Shown here piece by piece: positions 56,699-64,000 of a stretch of DNA of 64,000 nucleotides. Source of the DNA: Paeniglutamicibacter quisquiliarum (GTDB lineage Bacteria; Actinomycetota; Actinomycetes; Actinomycetales; Micrococcaceae); the NCBI RefSeq assembly GCF_019084045.1, contig NZ_JAHRED010000004.1, forward strand, positions 62,001 through 126,000, given 5' to 3'. Made by a program: the position numbers and the translations under genes. The number at the start of each line of letters is the position of its first letter. Position 1 is the stretch's first letter. The notes under the pieces were generated by a model. It had not been told where the DNA came from. It ran no database searches and worked only from the letters and a program-made list of their open reading frames with translations.

Positions 56699-56708
56699 GG
56701 CGCCCGGT

Positions 56709-57374
56709 TCAGTCCTGCGCCAGGTAGCGGTGCTCGGGCCTGCCCCGGCTGCCGTAGGCCAGTTCCAGGCGCAGCGATCCAGCCTGGACCAGGTTGGCCA
56801 GGTAGCGCTGGGCGGTGGCGCGGGAAATCCCCACCGCGGTGACCACCTGCATGACGGTCGCGGGCTCCCCCGCGGCCGCGACCGCCGCGAGCACGGCCTG
56901 TTCGGTGGGCGTCGCCACTGCGGAACCGGCCTCCTCACCGGCCAGCAGGGTGCGCTGCGCCCGGTCGATGGCCTGCTGGTCCAGTCCGGCGGCGGTGTCC
57001 AGCTGCCGGCGGTAGCGGGCATAGGCCCGCAGCCTGGAGGCGAGCACCTTCGGGTCGAAGGGCTTGACCAGGTACCCCAGCGCGCCGCGCCGGATGGCGG
57101 TGCGCACCGCGTCGACCTCGGTGGCCGCCGAGAGCACGAAGGCGTCCACGTCGAGACTCGCCAGCAGGTCAAGCCCCGAGCCCTGCGGCAGGTAGACGTC
57201 TAGCAGCAGCAGGTCCGGCTTCCCCTCGGCTACCGCGCGGGGCACCATGCGGGCGTCGTGTACCGGAGCCAGCGCGCGGAATCCCGGCACCTCGTCGACG
57301 TAGCCGGCATGCAGCGCAGCCACCCGGAAGTCGTCGTCGACGACCAGGACCTTGTAGTCGGCGTTCTCGTTCAT
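56709..57374 (-). CDS. CitB/DctR-family response regulator
   Basis: A 221-residue regulator. The receiver has D-D-D near residue 14, phospho-acceptor Asp59 (L-L-L-L-D-V-Y-L-P) and K of V-K-P-F. The C-terminal DNA-binding region (about 150-215) is the helix-turn-helix of citrate/dicarboxylate regulators (V-V-T-A-V-G-I-S-R-A-T-A-Q-R-Y-L). It overlaps its kinase by four bases. The CitMHS carrier across the divergent promoter is the expected target. Confidence 0.93.
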   Translation of the reverse strand: MNENADYKVLVVDDDFRVAALHAGYVDEVPGFRALAPVHDARMVPRAVAEGKPDLLLLDVYLPQGSGLDLLASLDVDAFVLSAATEVDAVRTAIRRGALGYLVKPFDPKVLASRLRAYARYRRQLDTAAGLDQQAIDRAQRTLLAGEEAGSAVATPTEQAVLAAVAAAGEPATVMQVVTAVGISRATAQRYLANLVQAGSLRLELAYGSRGRPEHRYLAQD

Positions 57375-59092
57375 CGTGCATTGGTCCTTTCGGGAGATCC
57401 CGCATCGGTGGACAGCACCCCGGGCAGGCGGGCGGCAAAGACCGCGCCGGCGGCGGGATGTTCGGTTTCCCCGGGTGCCGCGGCGTCCGCGCGGGCGCCC
57501 CCGGGGTCGGCGATCCAGACCTCGCCCCCGCGGGTGCGGGCCAGGCGGCGCACCAGCGGCAGCCCCACGCCCTGGCCGCGTTCCGGGGAACCGGGCAGGG
57601 CCCCGGTGCTGACGCCTTCGGCGAAGACGTCGAGCCCGGGCTCGACCCCCGCCCCGGAATCGGCGACCGCAAGGTGAAGCGTGGTGCCCTCGGAGAGCAG
57701 GTCGACCTCGACCCAGCGCGGGGCCGGGCCCTGGACCGCGGCACGCAGCGCGTTGTCGATCAGGTTTCCCAGCACCGCGGTGGCGTCCTGTGCGTCGATG
57801 AGGCTTCCGTAGAGCGCGCTGGCATCCCCCACCCGCAGCACCACGCCGCGCTCGTACGCCTGGACGCCCTTGGCCCCGAGGAAGGCCCGCAGGTAGGTGT
57901 CCTCGATGGCCTCGAGGTTCTGCACCGGCTCGCGCACCGGCCCGGAGGCGATGACCTCGCCGAGGTAGTCCCGGGCCTCGGCCACGTCCCCGTGGTGCAG
58001 CAGCCCGGAAATGGTGTGCAGCCGGTTGGCGAACTCGTGGCGCTGGGCGCGCAGGGCCGAGGCCATGGTCTCCACCGCGTCAAGCCGCGAACCGAGGGTC
58101 TCGATGGTGGTCACGTCGCGCAGCAGCACCACCTGCCCCAGGTCGATGCCGTCGCGCCGCACCGGGTGCACCGTGGCCACCAGCGCCGCGTGCTCGGTTT
58201 CCAGGCGCAGCGTGGCGCCGTCGCAGGTGCCGATGGCCGCAACCAGCGGCGCGGGCAAGCGGGCCCGCGTGTACGGCAGCCCGATGATGTCGGCCGATTC
58301 GTGGCGGTGCGGCAGCCCCAGCATGATCCGCGCGGCGCGGTTCCGCACGCTCACCCGGCCGTCGGGGCCGATGCCGATGACGCCGTCGGCCACCCCGTAG
58401 AGCACCGCGTCGCGGTCCCGCAGCAGCTGCGCCATTTCGGCCGGTTCCAGTCCCAGGGTCTGGGCCTTGAGCCGGCGCACCAGCCAGCGGGTCGACGCCG
58501 CGGAAAGGCCCAGGGCAGCAAGCCCGAGCCCGAACACCCAGATGCCGGCGGTGCGCAGCCGCGCCGCCAGTTCCTGCACCCCGACCCCGACGCTGACCTC
58601 CCCGACCACGGTGTCCGCCTCCGGGGCGAAGACCGGCACCTTGGCGCGCACCGATTCGCCCAGCGTCCCGTGCTCGCGGGAAACCGACTCCTGGCCCGAG
58701 AGCGCGACGGGATCGGTGGAGACCCGCTGGCCCAGCTGGGAGGGGGTCGGATGCGCCAGCCGGATCCCGCGGTCCTCGGTGACCACGACGAAGAAGGCGC
58801 CGGTGCGCACGCGCACCGCCTCCGCCGCCTGCTGCACGTACCCGGCGCGCAACGCCCCGGCGTCCAGCGAGCCGTCTTCGGCGTAGCCCTTGACCTGCGC
58901 CCGGATCTCGGGGTCGGCGGCCAGCGTGCGCGCAATGGCCAGGGCGCGCTCCTGGGCCTGCTCGTTGACGCGCTCGACGGTGACCCACATGGCACCGGCC
59001 GCGGCGGCGAGGATCATCAATCCCACCACCGCGAACTGCAGGCTCATGATCCTGGCGGCGAAGCCGCGGGAGGGCTTTGGCTCTTGGGGCAT
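57371..59092 (-). CDS. CitA/DcuS-type sensor histidine kinase
   Basis: A 573-residue kinase. Helix 1 is near 18-40, then a periplasmic PDC/Cache sensor (about 45-180, with V-V-V-T-E-D-R-G-I-R-L-A-H-P typical of citrate sensors) and helix 2 near 184-202. A cytosolic PAS (about 225-335), a SpoOB-type phosphorylation helix with R-H-E-F-A-N-R-L-H (His352) and an ATPase with D-N-A-L-R-A-A and G-V-G-L-P-L-V-R-R follow. It most likely senses extracellular citrate or a similar acid and phosphorylates the regulator downstream. Confidence 0.93.
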   Translation of the reverse strand: MPQEPKPSRGFAARIMSLQFAVVGLMILAAAAGAMWVTVERVNEQAQERALAIARTLAADPEIRAQVKGYAEDGSLDAGALRAGYVQQAAEAVRVRTGAFFVVVTEDRGIRLAHPTPSQLGQRVSTDPVALSGQESVSREHGTLGESVRAKVPVFAPEADTVVGEVSVGVGVQELAARLRTAGIWVFGLGLAALGLSAASTRWLVRRLKAQTLGLEPAEMAQLLRDRDAVLYGVADGVIGIGPDGRVSVRNRAARIMLGLPHRHESADIIGLPYTRARLPAPLVAAIGTCDGATLRLETEHAALVATVHPVRRDGIDLGQVVLLRDVTTIETLGSRLDAVETMASALRAQRHEFANRLHTISGLLHHGDVAEARDYLGEVIASGPVREPVQNLEAIEDTYLRAFLGAKGVQAYERGVVLRVGDASALYGSLIDAQDATAVLGNLIDNALRAAVQGPAPRWVEVDLLSEGTTLHLAVADSGAGVEPGLDVFAEGVSTGALPGSPERGQGVGLPLVRRLARTRGGEVWIADPGGARADAAAPGETEHPAAGAVFAARLPGVLSTDAGSPERTNAR

Positions 59093-59297
59093 GCAAACAG
59101 TTTAGGACCCCGGTGGGCTTTATGAGCAAAAAAGGATTTAGGGGAAGAACGGCGCTTTGTGGGCACAACCACACCGGCGTGATGCGCACCACGTAGCGTG
59201 TATATCCGCGGTGCATCGGGCGGCCAACGCTTCCGGCCCCCACAGGCACCGACTCCCCTCACTCGCGTAATTCGCAACACCCTAGAAGGAGACCCCC

Positions 59298-60722
59298 ATG
59301 CTGGTAGCACTCGGGTTCCTGATGGTCGCCACGTTCATGGCGCTCATCATGACCAAGCGCATGACCCCGTTGTTGGCGCTGATCATCGTGCCAACCGTCT
59401 TCGGCCTGTTCGCCGGCGCCGGCCTGGGACTCGGCGACATGGTCATGGACGCCGTGAAGTCCATGTCCGGAACCGCCGCCCTGCTGATGTTCGCCATCAT
59501 GTACTTCGGCATCATGATCGACGTGGGGCTCTTCGACAAGCTGGTCGACGGCATCCTGAAGCTGGTCGGCAACGACCCGGCCAAGGTCGTCATGGGCACC
59601 GCGCTGCTCACCGGCCTGATTTCGCTGGACGGCGACGGCTCCACCACCTTCATCGTGGTCACCGCCGCATTGCTGCCGATCTACCTGCGCCTGGGCATGA
59701 GCCCGGTGGTGCTCACCTGTGTGGCCGGGTTGACCAACGGCACGCTGAACATCGTCCCCTGGGGCGGCCCGACCGCCCGCGCCGCCGCCGCCCTGCACGT
59801 GGATGCCTCGGACGTGTTCGTCCCGATGATCCCGGCACTGGCAATCGGTCTGGTTGTCGTCTTCGGCTTCGCCTGGGCCATGGGCATCTCCGAGCGCAAG
59901 CGCCTGCAGCGCGAGGACCCGCTGCGCTGGGGCCCGGGTTCGGTCATGGCCGGCGGCACGTCCGGCACCGGCGATTCCGCCAGCACCAAGACCCCGGCCG
60001 GCGGCCGCGGCGTCGCCCTGCTGGAGAAGGTCGCGGTGCGCGGCGACGGCACCGAAACCGCCACCATGAACGGCACGGTCCTGGACCCGACCCGCGAGAC
60101 CCTGCGCCCGAAGCTGTTCTGGTTCAACCTCTCGATGACCGTGGCCATCTTCGTGCTGCTGATCCTGGACCTGATGCCGCTGTCCTACCTGTTCATGATC
60201 GGCACCGCCGTGGCCCTGCTGGTGAACTTCCCGAAGATCTCCGACCAGGCCAAGATGATTGCCTCCCACGCCTCCTCGGTGATCGCCGTGGTCTCCATGG
60301 TGCTTGCCGCCGCGGTGCTCACCGGCGTGCTCTCGGGCACCGGCATGGTCGATGCGATGAGCGCCTGGCTGGTCGAGGTGATCCCGACCTCGATGGGCCC
60401 GTACCTGGCCATCCTCACCGGCATCATCTCGATCCCCGCCACGTTCTTCATGAGCAACGACGCGTTCTACTTCGGCATCCTGCCGGTGCTCACCGAGGCC
60501 GGCGCCCACTACGGCATTCCCGCCGTGGACATGGCGCGCGCCTCGATCACCGGCCAGCCGGTCCACATGCAGTCGCCGCTGGTGCCCGCGATCCTGCTGC
60601 TGGTCTCGATGGCCAAGGTCGACCTGGGCGACCACCACAAGAAGGTTCTCTGGCGCGCCCTGGTCGTCTCCCTGGTGATGCTCTGTGTCGGCGTGCTCGT
60701 CGGCGCCATCGGCATCGGCTAG
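59298..60722 (+). CDS. CitMHS-family citrate transporter
   Basis: A 474-residue carrier of the metal-citrate:proton symporter family with about twelve helices. It shows M-T-P-L-L-A-L-I-I-V-P near the N-terminus, S-L-D-G-D-G-S-T-T-F-I-V and P-W-G-G-P-T-A-R-A in the first half, and I-P-A-T-F-F-M-S-N-D-A-F-Y-F-G in the second. Such proteins import citrate complexed with Mg or Ca. The ATG has GAAGGAG upstream. It is divergent from the CitA/CitB-type pair, with a 205-base promoter region that holds TTGTG-GG-CACAA at 59157. Confidence 0.94.
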   Translation: MLVALGFLMVATFMALIMTKRMTPLLALIIVPTVFGLFAGAGLGLGDMVMDAVKSMSGTAALLMFAIMYFGIMIDVGLFDKLVDGILKLVGNDPAKVVMGTALLTGLISLDGDGSTTFIVVTAALLPIYLRLGMSPVVLTCVAGLTNGTLNIVPWGGPTARAAAALHVDASDVFVPMIPALAIGLVVVFGFAWAMGISERKRLQREDPLRWGPGSVMAGGTSGTGDSASTKTPAGGRGVALLEKVAVRGDGTETATMNGTVLDPTRETLRPKLFWFNLSMTVAIFVLLILDLMPLSYLFMIGTAVALLVNFPKISDQAKMIASHASSVIAVVSMVLAAAVLTGVLSGTGMVDAMSAWLVEVIPTSMGPYLAILTGIISIPATFFMSNDAFYFGILPVLTEAGAHYGIPAVDMARASITGQPVHMQSPLVPAILLLVSMAKVDLGDHHKKVLWRALVVSLVMLCVGVLVGAIGIG

Positions 60723-60752
60723 GAAGCGCGGCACGAGAACAAGGCAACACGC

Positions 60753-60798
60753 CACACAGGGGGCGGGGGGCCGGGAAACCGGTCCCCGCCCCTTGTGC
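60753..60798 (+). terminator. Hairpin after the citrate carrier
   Basis: CACA-GGGGCGGGG pairs with CCCCGCCCC-TTGTG around an inner GGCCGG...CCGGT loop; there is no T-run. Confidence 0.6.
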
Positions 60799-60882
60799 GT
60801 GCGGGCACACACGTGGCGCTTAACCTCGCTGAAACCGAGTTGTGAAAAACTTGGGGCAACACGAAAGAGCGAGGCGACACCC

Positions 60883-62454
60883 ATGGAATTCCTGCTGCTG
60901 CTGGTCGGCTTGCTGTTCGGGACGGTGCTGGTGGTCGGGCTGGGCGAGCGCATCCGCCTCCCCTACCCCATCCTGATGCTGCTTTTCTCCGCCGCGGCGG
61001 CGTTCCTGCCGTTCATCCCCGAGGTCCACATCGACCCGGAGCTCATTCTTCCGCTCTTCCTGCCGCCGCTGCTCTATGCAGCGGCCCAGCGCAGTTCCTG
61101 GTCGATCTTCCGGCTGCGCTGGCGCTCGCTGGTGCTGCTGGCGGTGCTGCTGGTGGTGGCGACCACCGCCGCCGTTGCCGGTGTCGCCTGGCTCATGGTG
61201 TCGGCCATGGCCCTGCCGCTGGCCATCGCGCTGGGCGCCATCGTCGCCCCGCCGGACCCCGTCGCGGTGGAGGCCATCGCCAGCAAGGTCAAGATGCGCC
61301 GCCGGCTGGTCACCGTGCTGCAGACCGAGGGCCTGTTCAACGACGCCATGGCCATCGTGATCTTCCAGGCCGCCGTCGCCGCGGCCACGAGCGGGGGCGA
61401 GGTCGGCTGGGACGTCGTGCCGAAGTTCCTCATCGGCGCGGCCGGCGCCATCGTGCTGGGCCTGGCCATGGCCTGGGGCATCGGCACGCTCAACCGCTTC
61501 GTCCCGAACCTGGTGGCCCGCTCGGCCGCCACCCTGGTGGCGCCCTACGCCGTATACCTGCTGGCCGAGCAGGTCCACTTCTCCGGCGTCGTCGCCGTGG
61601 TGGTCACCGCGCTCGAGCTCGGGCGCCGGGCGCGCCCGCAGGACTCCGAGGAGCGCCTGACCCGCACCGCCTTCTGGGACGTGGTGGAGTTGCTGACCAC
61701 CGGCGTCGCCTTCGGCCTGGTCGGCATCGAAATGCGCTACATCATCCAGGACGAGGGCAAGAACCTGCTGACCTTCATCCCGGGCATTGCCGCCATCTGC
61801 GCCACCGTCGTGCTGGTGCGCTTCATCTGGATGATGGCGATGTACAAGATCGGCGGAACCGAGCGCCAGTCCAGGACCCCGGGTTCGCTCAAGGAGGTCC
61901 TGGTGCTGTCCTGGTGCGGCATGCGCGGCCTGGCGACCCTCGCCCTGGCCCTCGCGCTGCCGACCACCATGGCCGACGGGCAGCCGCTGGAGGGCCGGAA
62001 CTTCGTCGTGGCCACCGCCTGCGCCGTGCTCATCGTGACCCTGGTGCTCCCGGGGCTGACCCTGCCGGCGCTGATGCGCTCGCTGAAGCTGCCCAACGAC
62101 CACGCCGCCGAGGAGCGCCGGCAGCGTTCGCTGGCGCGCCGCGCGGAAAAGGTCGCCCTGGAGACCATGAAGCGGTCCCCGGCCGCGGCCAAGCTGCCGC
62201 AGAAGCGCCGCGACGCGCTGGCCCGGCGCATCTCCTCCCTGCACACCATCCTCGAGGCGGACTTCGAGGCCGACCCGGAGAAGATGCTGCGCCTGAAGCA
62301 GATCCTCACGGTCATGGACGACGTGCAGCGCGAGGCACTGGATGCGGCCCGCGGGGAAATGCTCAGGGCCCGCAACGAGCCGGGCAACGACCCCGAGCTG
62401 GTGGACCGGGTGCTGCGCCGCCTGGACCTGCGCACCGTCACCCTGGACCAGTAG
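60883..62454 (+). CDS. Na+/H+ antiporter (CPA1 family)
   Basis: A 523-residue cation/proton antiporter. Twelve helices fill residues 1-405, with P-L-F-L-P-P-L-L-Y-A-A-A, the transport-site Asp in I-V-A-P-P-D-P-V-A-V and E-G-L-F-N-D-A-M-A-I. S-W-C-G-M-R-G-L-A-T-L-A-L-A-L-A-L-P is the CPA1 helix-11 text. A ~110-residue cytosolic tail is Arg/Glu/Ala-rich and helical. It exchanges Na+ or K+ for protons in pH and salt balance. ATG 60883 is used. Confidence 0.93.
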   Translation: MEFLLLLVGLLFGTVLVVGLGERIRLPYPILMLLFSAAAAFLPFIPEVHIDPELILPLFLPPLLYAAAQRSSWSIFRLRWRSLVLLAVLLVVATTAAVAGVAWLMVSAMALPLAIALGAIVAPPDPVAVEAIASKVKMRRRLVTVLQTEGLFNDAMAIVIFQAAVAAATSGGEVGWDVVPKFLIGAAGAIVLGLAMAWGIGTLNRFVPNLVARSAATLVAPYAVYLLAEQVHFSGVVAVVVTALELGRRARPQDSEERLTRTAFWDVVELLTTGVAFGLVGIEMRYIIQDEGKNLLTFIPGIAAICATVVLVRFIWMMAMYKIGGTERQSRTPGSLKEVLVLSWCGMRGLATLALALALPTTMADGQPLEGRNFVVATACAVLIVTLVLPGLTLPALMRSLKLPNDHAAEERRQRSLARRAEKVALETMKRSPAAAKLPQKRRDALARRISSLHTILEADFEADPEKMLRLKQILTVMDDVQREALDAARGEMLRARNEPGNDPELVDRVLRRLDLRTVTLDQ

Positions 62455-62557
62455 ACGGGACTCGGCGTCACCGGGCGTCGGGCCAGATCACGATGGCTTG
62501 GGCATTCATGGCCCGGGAGGGGTTGCCAGGCCCGCCCCGGGCATGGAAGCCTGAAGC

Positions 62558-63487
62558 ATGGCCTCCCATTCTTCCGGCGCGTTCTCCCGGCGTGCCTTGC
62601 TGTTGTCCACGGCGGTCGTCCCCTTGGCCGGGGGCGCGCCGGCGCGGGCATCGACACCGACCTCGCAGGCACCGCCGGGTTCGTTGGACCGTGATTCCGG
62701 GTTCAGGGAGCTGGAAAACCGGTATGGTGCACGGCTGGGGATCTACGCCGTGAATTCGCGCACCGCCGCGTCGGTGGCGTTCCGGGCCGATGAGCGCTTT
62801 GCATATTGCTCCACGTTCAAGGCGCTGGCCGCCGCCGCCGTGCTCGGCCAACGCAGCGTCCCGGAGTTGGAGGAGGTCGTCCACTACACGCGCGGGGACC
62901 TTGTGGAGTACTCCCCCGTCACGGAGAACCACGTCAAAGAGGGAATGACGATGCGGGCGCTGTGTGACGCGGCCGCCCGCCGCTCGGACAACACCGCGGG
63001 AAACCTGCTCTTCGACGCCCTGGGCGGGCCGGAGGGGTTGAACCGGAAGCTGCGGGACCTTGGCGATACCGTCACCCGGATGGACCGTGTCGAGACGGCG
63101 CTCAACAGCGCCATTCCGGGAGATCCGCGTGACACCAGCACGGCGCGGGCCCTGGCCGGCAGCCTCGGGCGGTACGCCCTCGGGGACGCCCTCCCGGCAG
63201 ACAAGCAGAGGATCCTGAACAATTGGCTGGCCGGGAACGCAACGGGTGACAAGTTGATCCGCGCGGGCCTTCCCGCAGGGTGGACGGTTGGCGACAAGTC
63301 CGGCGCGGGGGCCTATGGCACCCGAAACGACATCGGCATCGTCTACCCGCCGGCGGGCCACCCCATTTGCATGGCAGTTCTCTCCACCCGAGCCACACCG
63401 GACGCCGCGCACGATGACACCCTCATTGCCGAGGCAGCACGCATTGCCATTGAACACCTCGTCCCCTCGGCATACCGGGGAACGTAG
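62558..63487 (+). CDS. Class A beta-lactamase
   Basis: A 309-residue secreted enzyme. The N-terminus has a twin-arginine pattern (F-S-R-R-A-L-L-L-S) and an Ala-rich cleavage region. All four catalytic motifs are present: S85-T-F-K88, S143-D-N145, Glu179 in R-V-E-T-A-L-N and K247-S-G249. It hydrolyses penicillins or cephalosporins; no regulator gene (BlaR or AmpR type) is adjacent. This looks like an intrinsic chromosomal enzyme, with no mobile element beside it. Confidence 0.95.
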   Translation: MASHSSGAFSRRALLLSTAVVPLAGGAPARASTPTSQAPPGSLDRDSGFRELENRYGARLGIYAVNSRTAASVAFRADERFAYCSTFKALAAAAVLGQRSVPELEEVVHYTRGDLVEYSPVTENHVKEGMTMRALCDAAARRSDNTAGNLLFDALGGPEGLNRKLRDLGDTVTRMDRVETALNSAIPGDPRDTSTARALAGSLGRYALGDALPADKQRILNNWLAGNATGDKLIRAGLPAGWTVGDKSGAGAYGTRNDIGIVYPPAGHPICMAVLSTRATPDAAHDDTLIAEAARIAIEHLVPSAYRGT

Positions 63488-63521
63488 GCGCGGGCGAACC
63501 GGACAAGCCGGGGCTCCGGGG

Positions 63522-63605
63522 CTAGCTGGTGAACTCCGTCAACACGATCTTGCCGCCCGAGTGTCCCCCAACAGGCCTGCTCAACAAATCATTCTCCGCC
63601 GGGTC
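63522..63605 (-). pseudogene. Possible 3' remnant of an oxidoreductase gene
   Basis: Directly after the YchJ stop and in the same frame, the minus strand encodes G-G-H-S-G-G-K-I-V-L-T-E-F-T-S and a stop. This resembles the C-terminus of zinc-type alcohol dehydrogenases (G-H-x-x-G-K-I-V-L). Nothing of the enzyme body is present, so it would be a truncated remnant, or chance. Confidence 0.3.
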
Positions 63606-64000
63606 CTACTCCGCGGCGTCGACGTAGTACCAGCGGCCGGCCTCGCGCACGAATTGACTGACCTCTCGCTGGGAACCCGACTGGTTCAGCAGGCGGTAGT
63701 GTGCCTCGAACTCGACGACGCCGCGGGTGTCGAAGGGCCCTCCGGCCTCGGTGCGGATGATGTCCAGGGCACCCCAGACGATCGCTTCGTCCAGTTCCAG
63801 CTCGTCCGGACGCGTTTCCGGGTGCCACGTTGCCAGCAGGAATTCGTCAAGGCCCAGGGCGAAGGCGCTGAAGCGCGAGCGCATCAGCGCCACGGCGGTT
63901 CCCGGCCACGCGGGGGCGTTCGGATCAGCGAACCCCCGGTGATATCGGCCACAGCAGGATTCGTAGGTTTCCCCGGAATTGCAGGGGCAACGCGTATCTT
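63606..64000 (-). CDS. YchJ-family SEC-C protein (5' end outside window)
   Basis: A frame open to the window edge. Near the edge it encodes C-P-C-N-S-G-E-T-Y-E-S-C-C-G-R-Y-H, the SEC-C zinc motif, then the UPF0225/YchJ domain (A-L-M-R-S-R-F-S-A-F-A-L-G, L-A-T-W-H-P, V-E-F-E-A-H-Y). The protein is about 131 residues in view and lacks only a few at the start. SEC-C proteins bind zinc; YchJ function is unknown. Confidence 0.9.
   Translation of the reverse strand, partial: DTRCPCNSGETYESCCGRYHRGFADPNAPAWPGTAVALMRSRFSAFALGLDEFLLATWHPETRPDELELDEAIVWGALDIIRTEAGGPFDTRGVVEFEAHYRLLNQSGSQREVSQFVREAGRWYYVDAAE

Overview
The window is high-G+C actinobacterial DNA. The best match is the Arthrobacter group of the Micrococcaceae. 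This rests on an 830-residue dimethylglycine oxidase like that of Arthrobacter globiformis, two HNH/DUF222 nucleases, the SRP RNA placed just before gluQRS-dnaX-recR, many GTG/TTG starts, and LytR_C and DUF5937/ArsR proteins. I see no rRNA, phage, IS transposase or CRISPR array. The stretch reads as ordinary chromosome with several small transport and sensing modules.

Layout. 1-4.2 kb: two tandem secreted metallophosphoesterases (the first cut by the window edge) with a shikimate-dehydrogenase-like gene on the opposite strand between them. 4.2-11.7 kb: a GntR regulator and two divergent CynX-type MFS transporters around a strong palindrome, then a flavin monooxygenase, a membrane protein, a DUF5937/ArsR regulator and a bacterial PH protein. 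11.7-14 kb: a broken cycA (glycine/D-alanine permease) behind a tandem glycine riboswitch and a CRP-type site. 14.3-15.2 kb: a divergent OGG-fold glycosylase. 15.2-19.8 kb: an operon of small secreted peptide, atypical sensor kinase, SLC13 transporter and glycerate kinase. 20-24.6 kb: a P-loop kinase, then the glyoxylate-shunt genes aceA and aceB, the latter followed by a 125-bp tandem duplication. 24.6-31 kb: MFS exporter, DUF1275 protein, amino-acid permease, secreted 4-Cys protein, DsbA/FrnE-type oxidoreductase, LytR_C protein and a small ParB-like protein.

31-35.5 kb: an Fe(II)/2-oxoglutarate-type oxygenase, then a signalling cluster of PAS/histidine kinase, an HPt-like protein lacking the phospho-accepting His, and a convergent OmpR-type regulator. 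35.5-42.8 kb: tRNA-Ser(GGA), a DUF222 nuclease, SRP RNA, gluQRS, dnaX and recR. 42.8-49.8 kb: a methylamine catabolic module on the minus strand (IclR regulator, BCCT betaine-type carrier, purU, dimethylglycine oxidase). Here import and demethylation load one-carbon units on tetrahydrofolate and PurU can release them as formate. 49.9-53.6 kb: a two-gene ABC exporter divergent from aspartate kinase (lysC). 53.7-56.7 kb: a second DUF222 nuclease, a 3-methyladenine-glycosylase-type protein and a subtilisin-inhibitor lipoprotein. 56.7-60.7 kb: a CitA/CitB-type two-component system divergent from its likely target, a CitMHS citrate carrier. The window closes with a Na+/H+ antiporter, a class A beta-lactamase and a YchJ-type protein running off the end.

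Cross-cutting observations: a 15-bp operator of the form TCGTTnGnCnAACGA occurs upstream of both the MFS exporter at 24.6 kb and the OmpR regulator at 35.4 kb; three convergent gene pairs end in a shared CTAG; and four 11-bp-spaced repeats precede the glycerate-kinase operon, whose sensor kinase has no regulator beside it.
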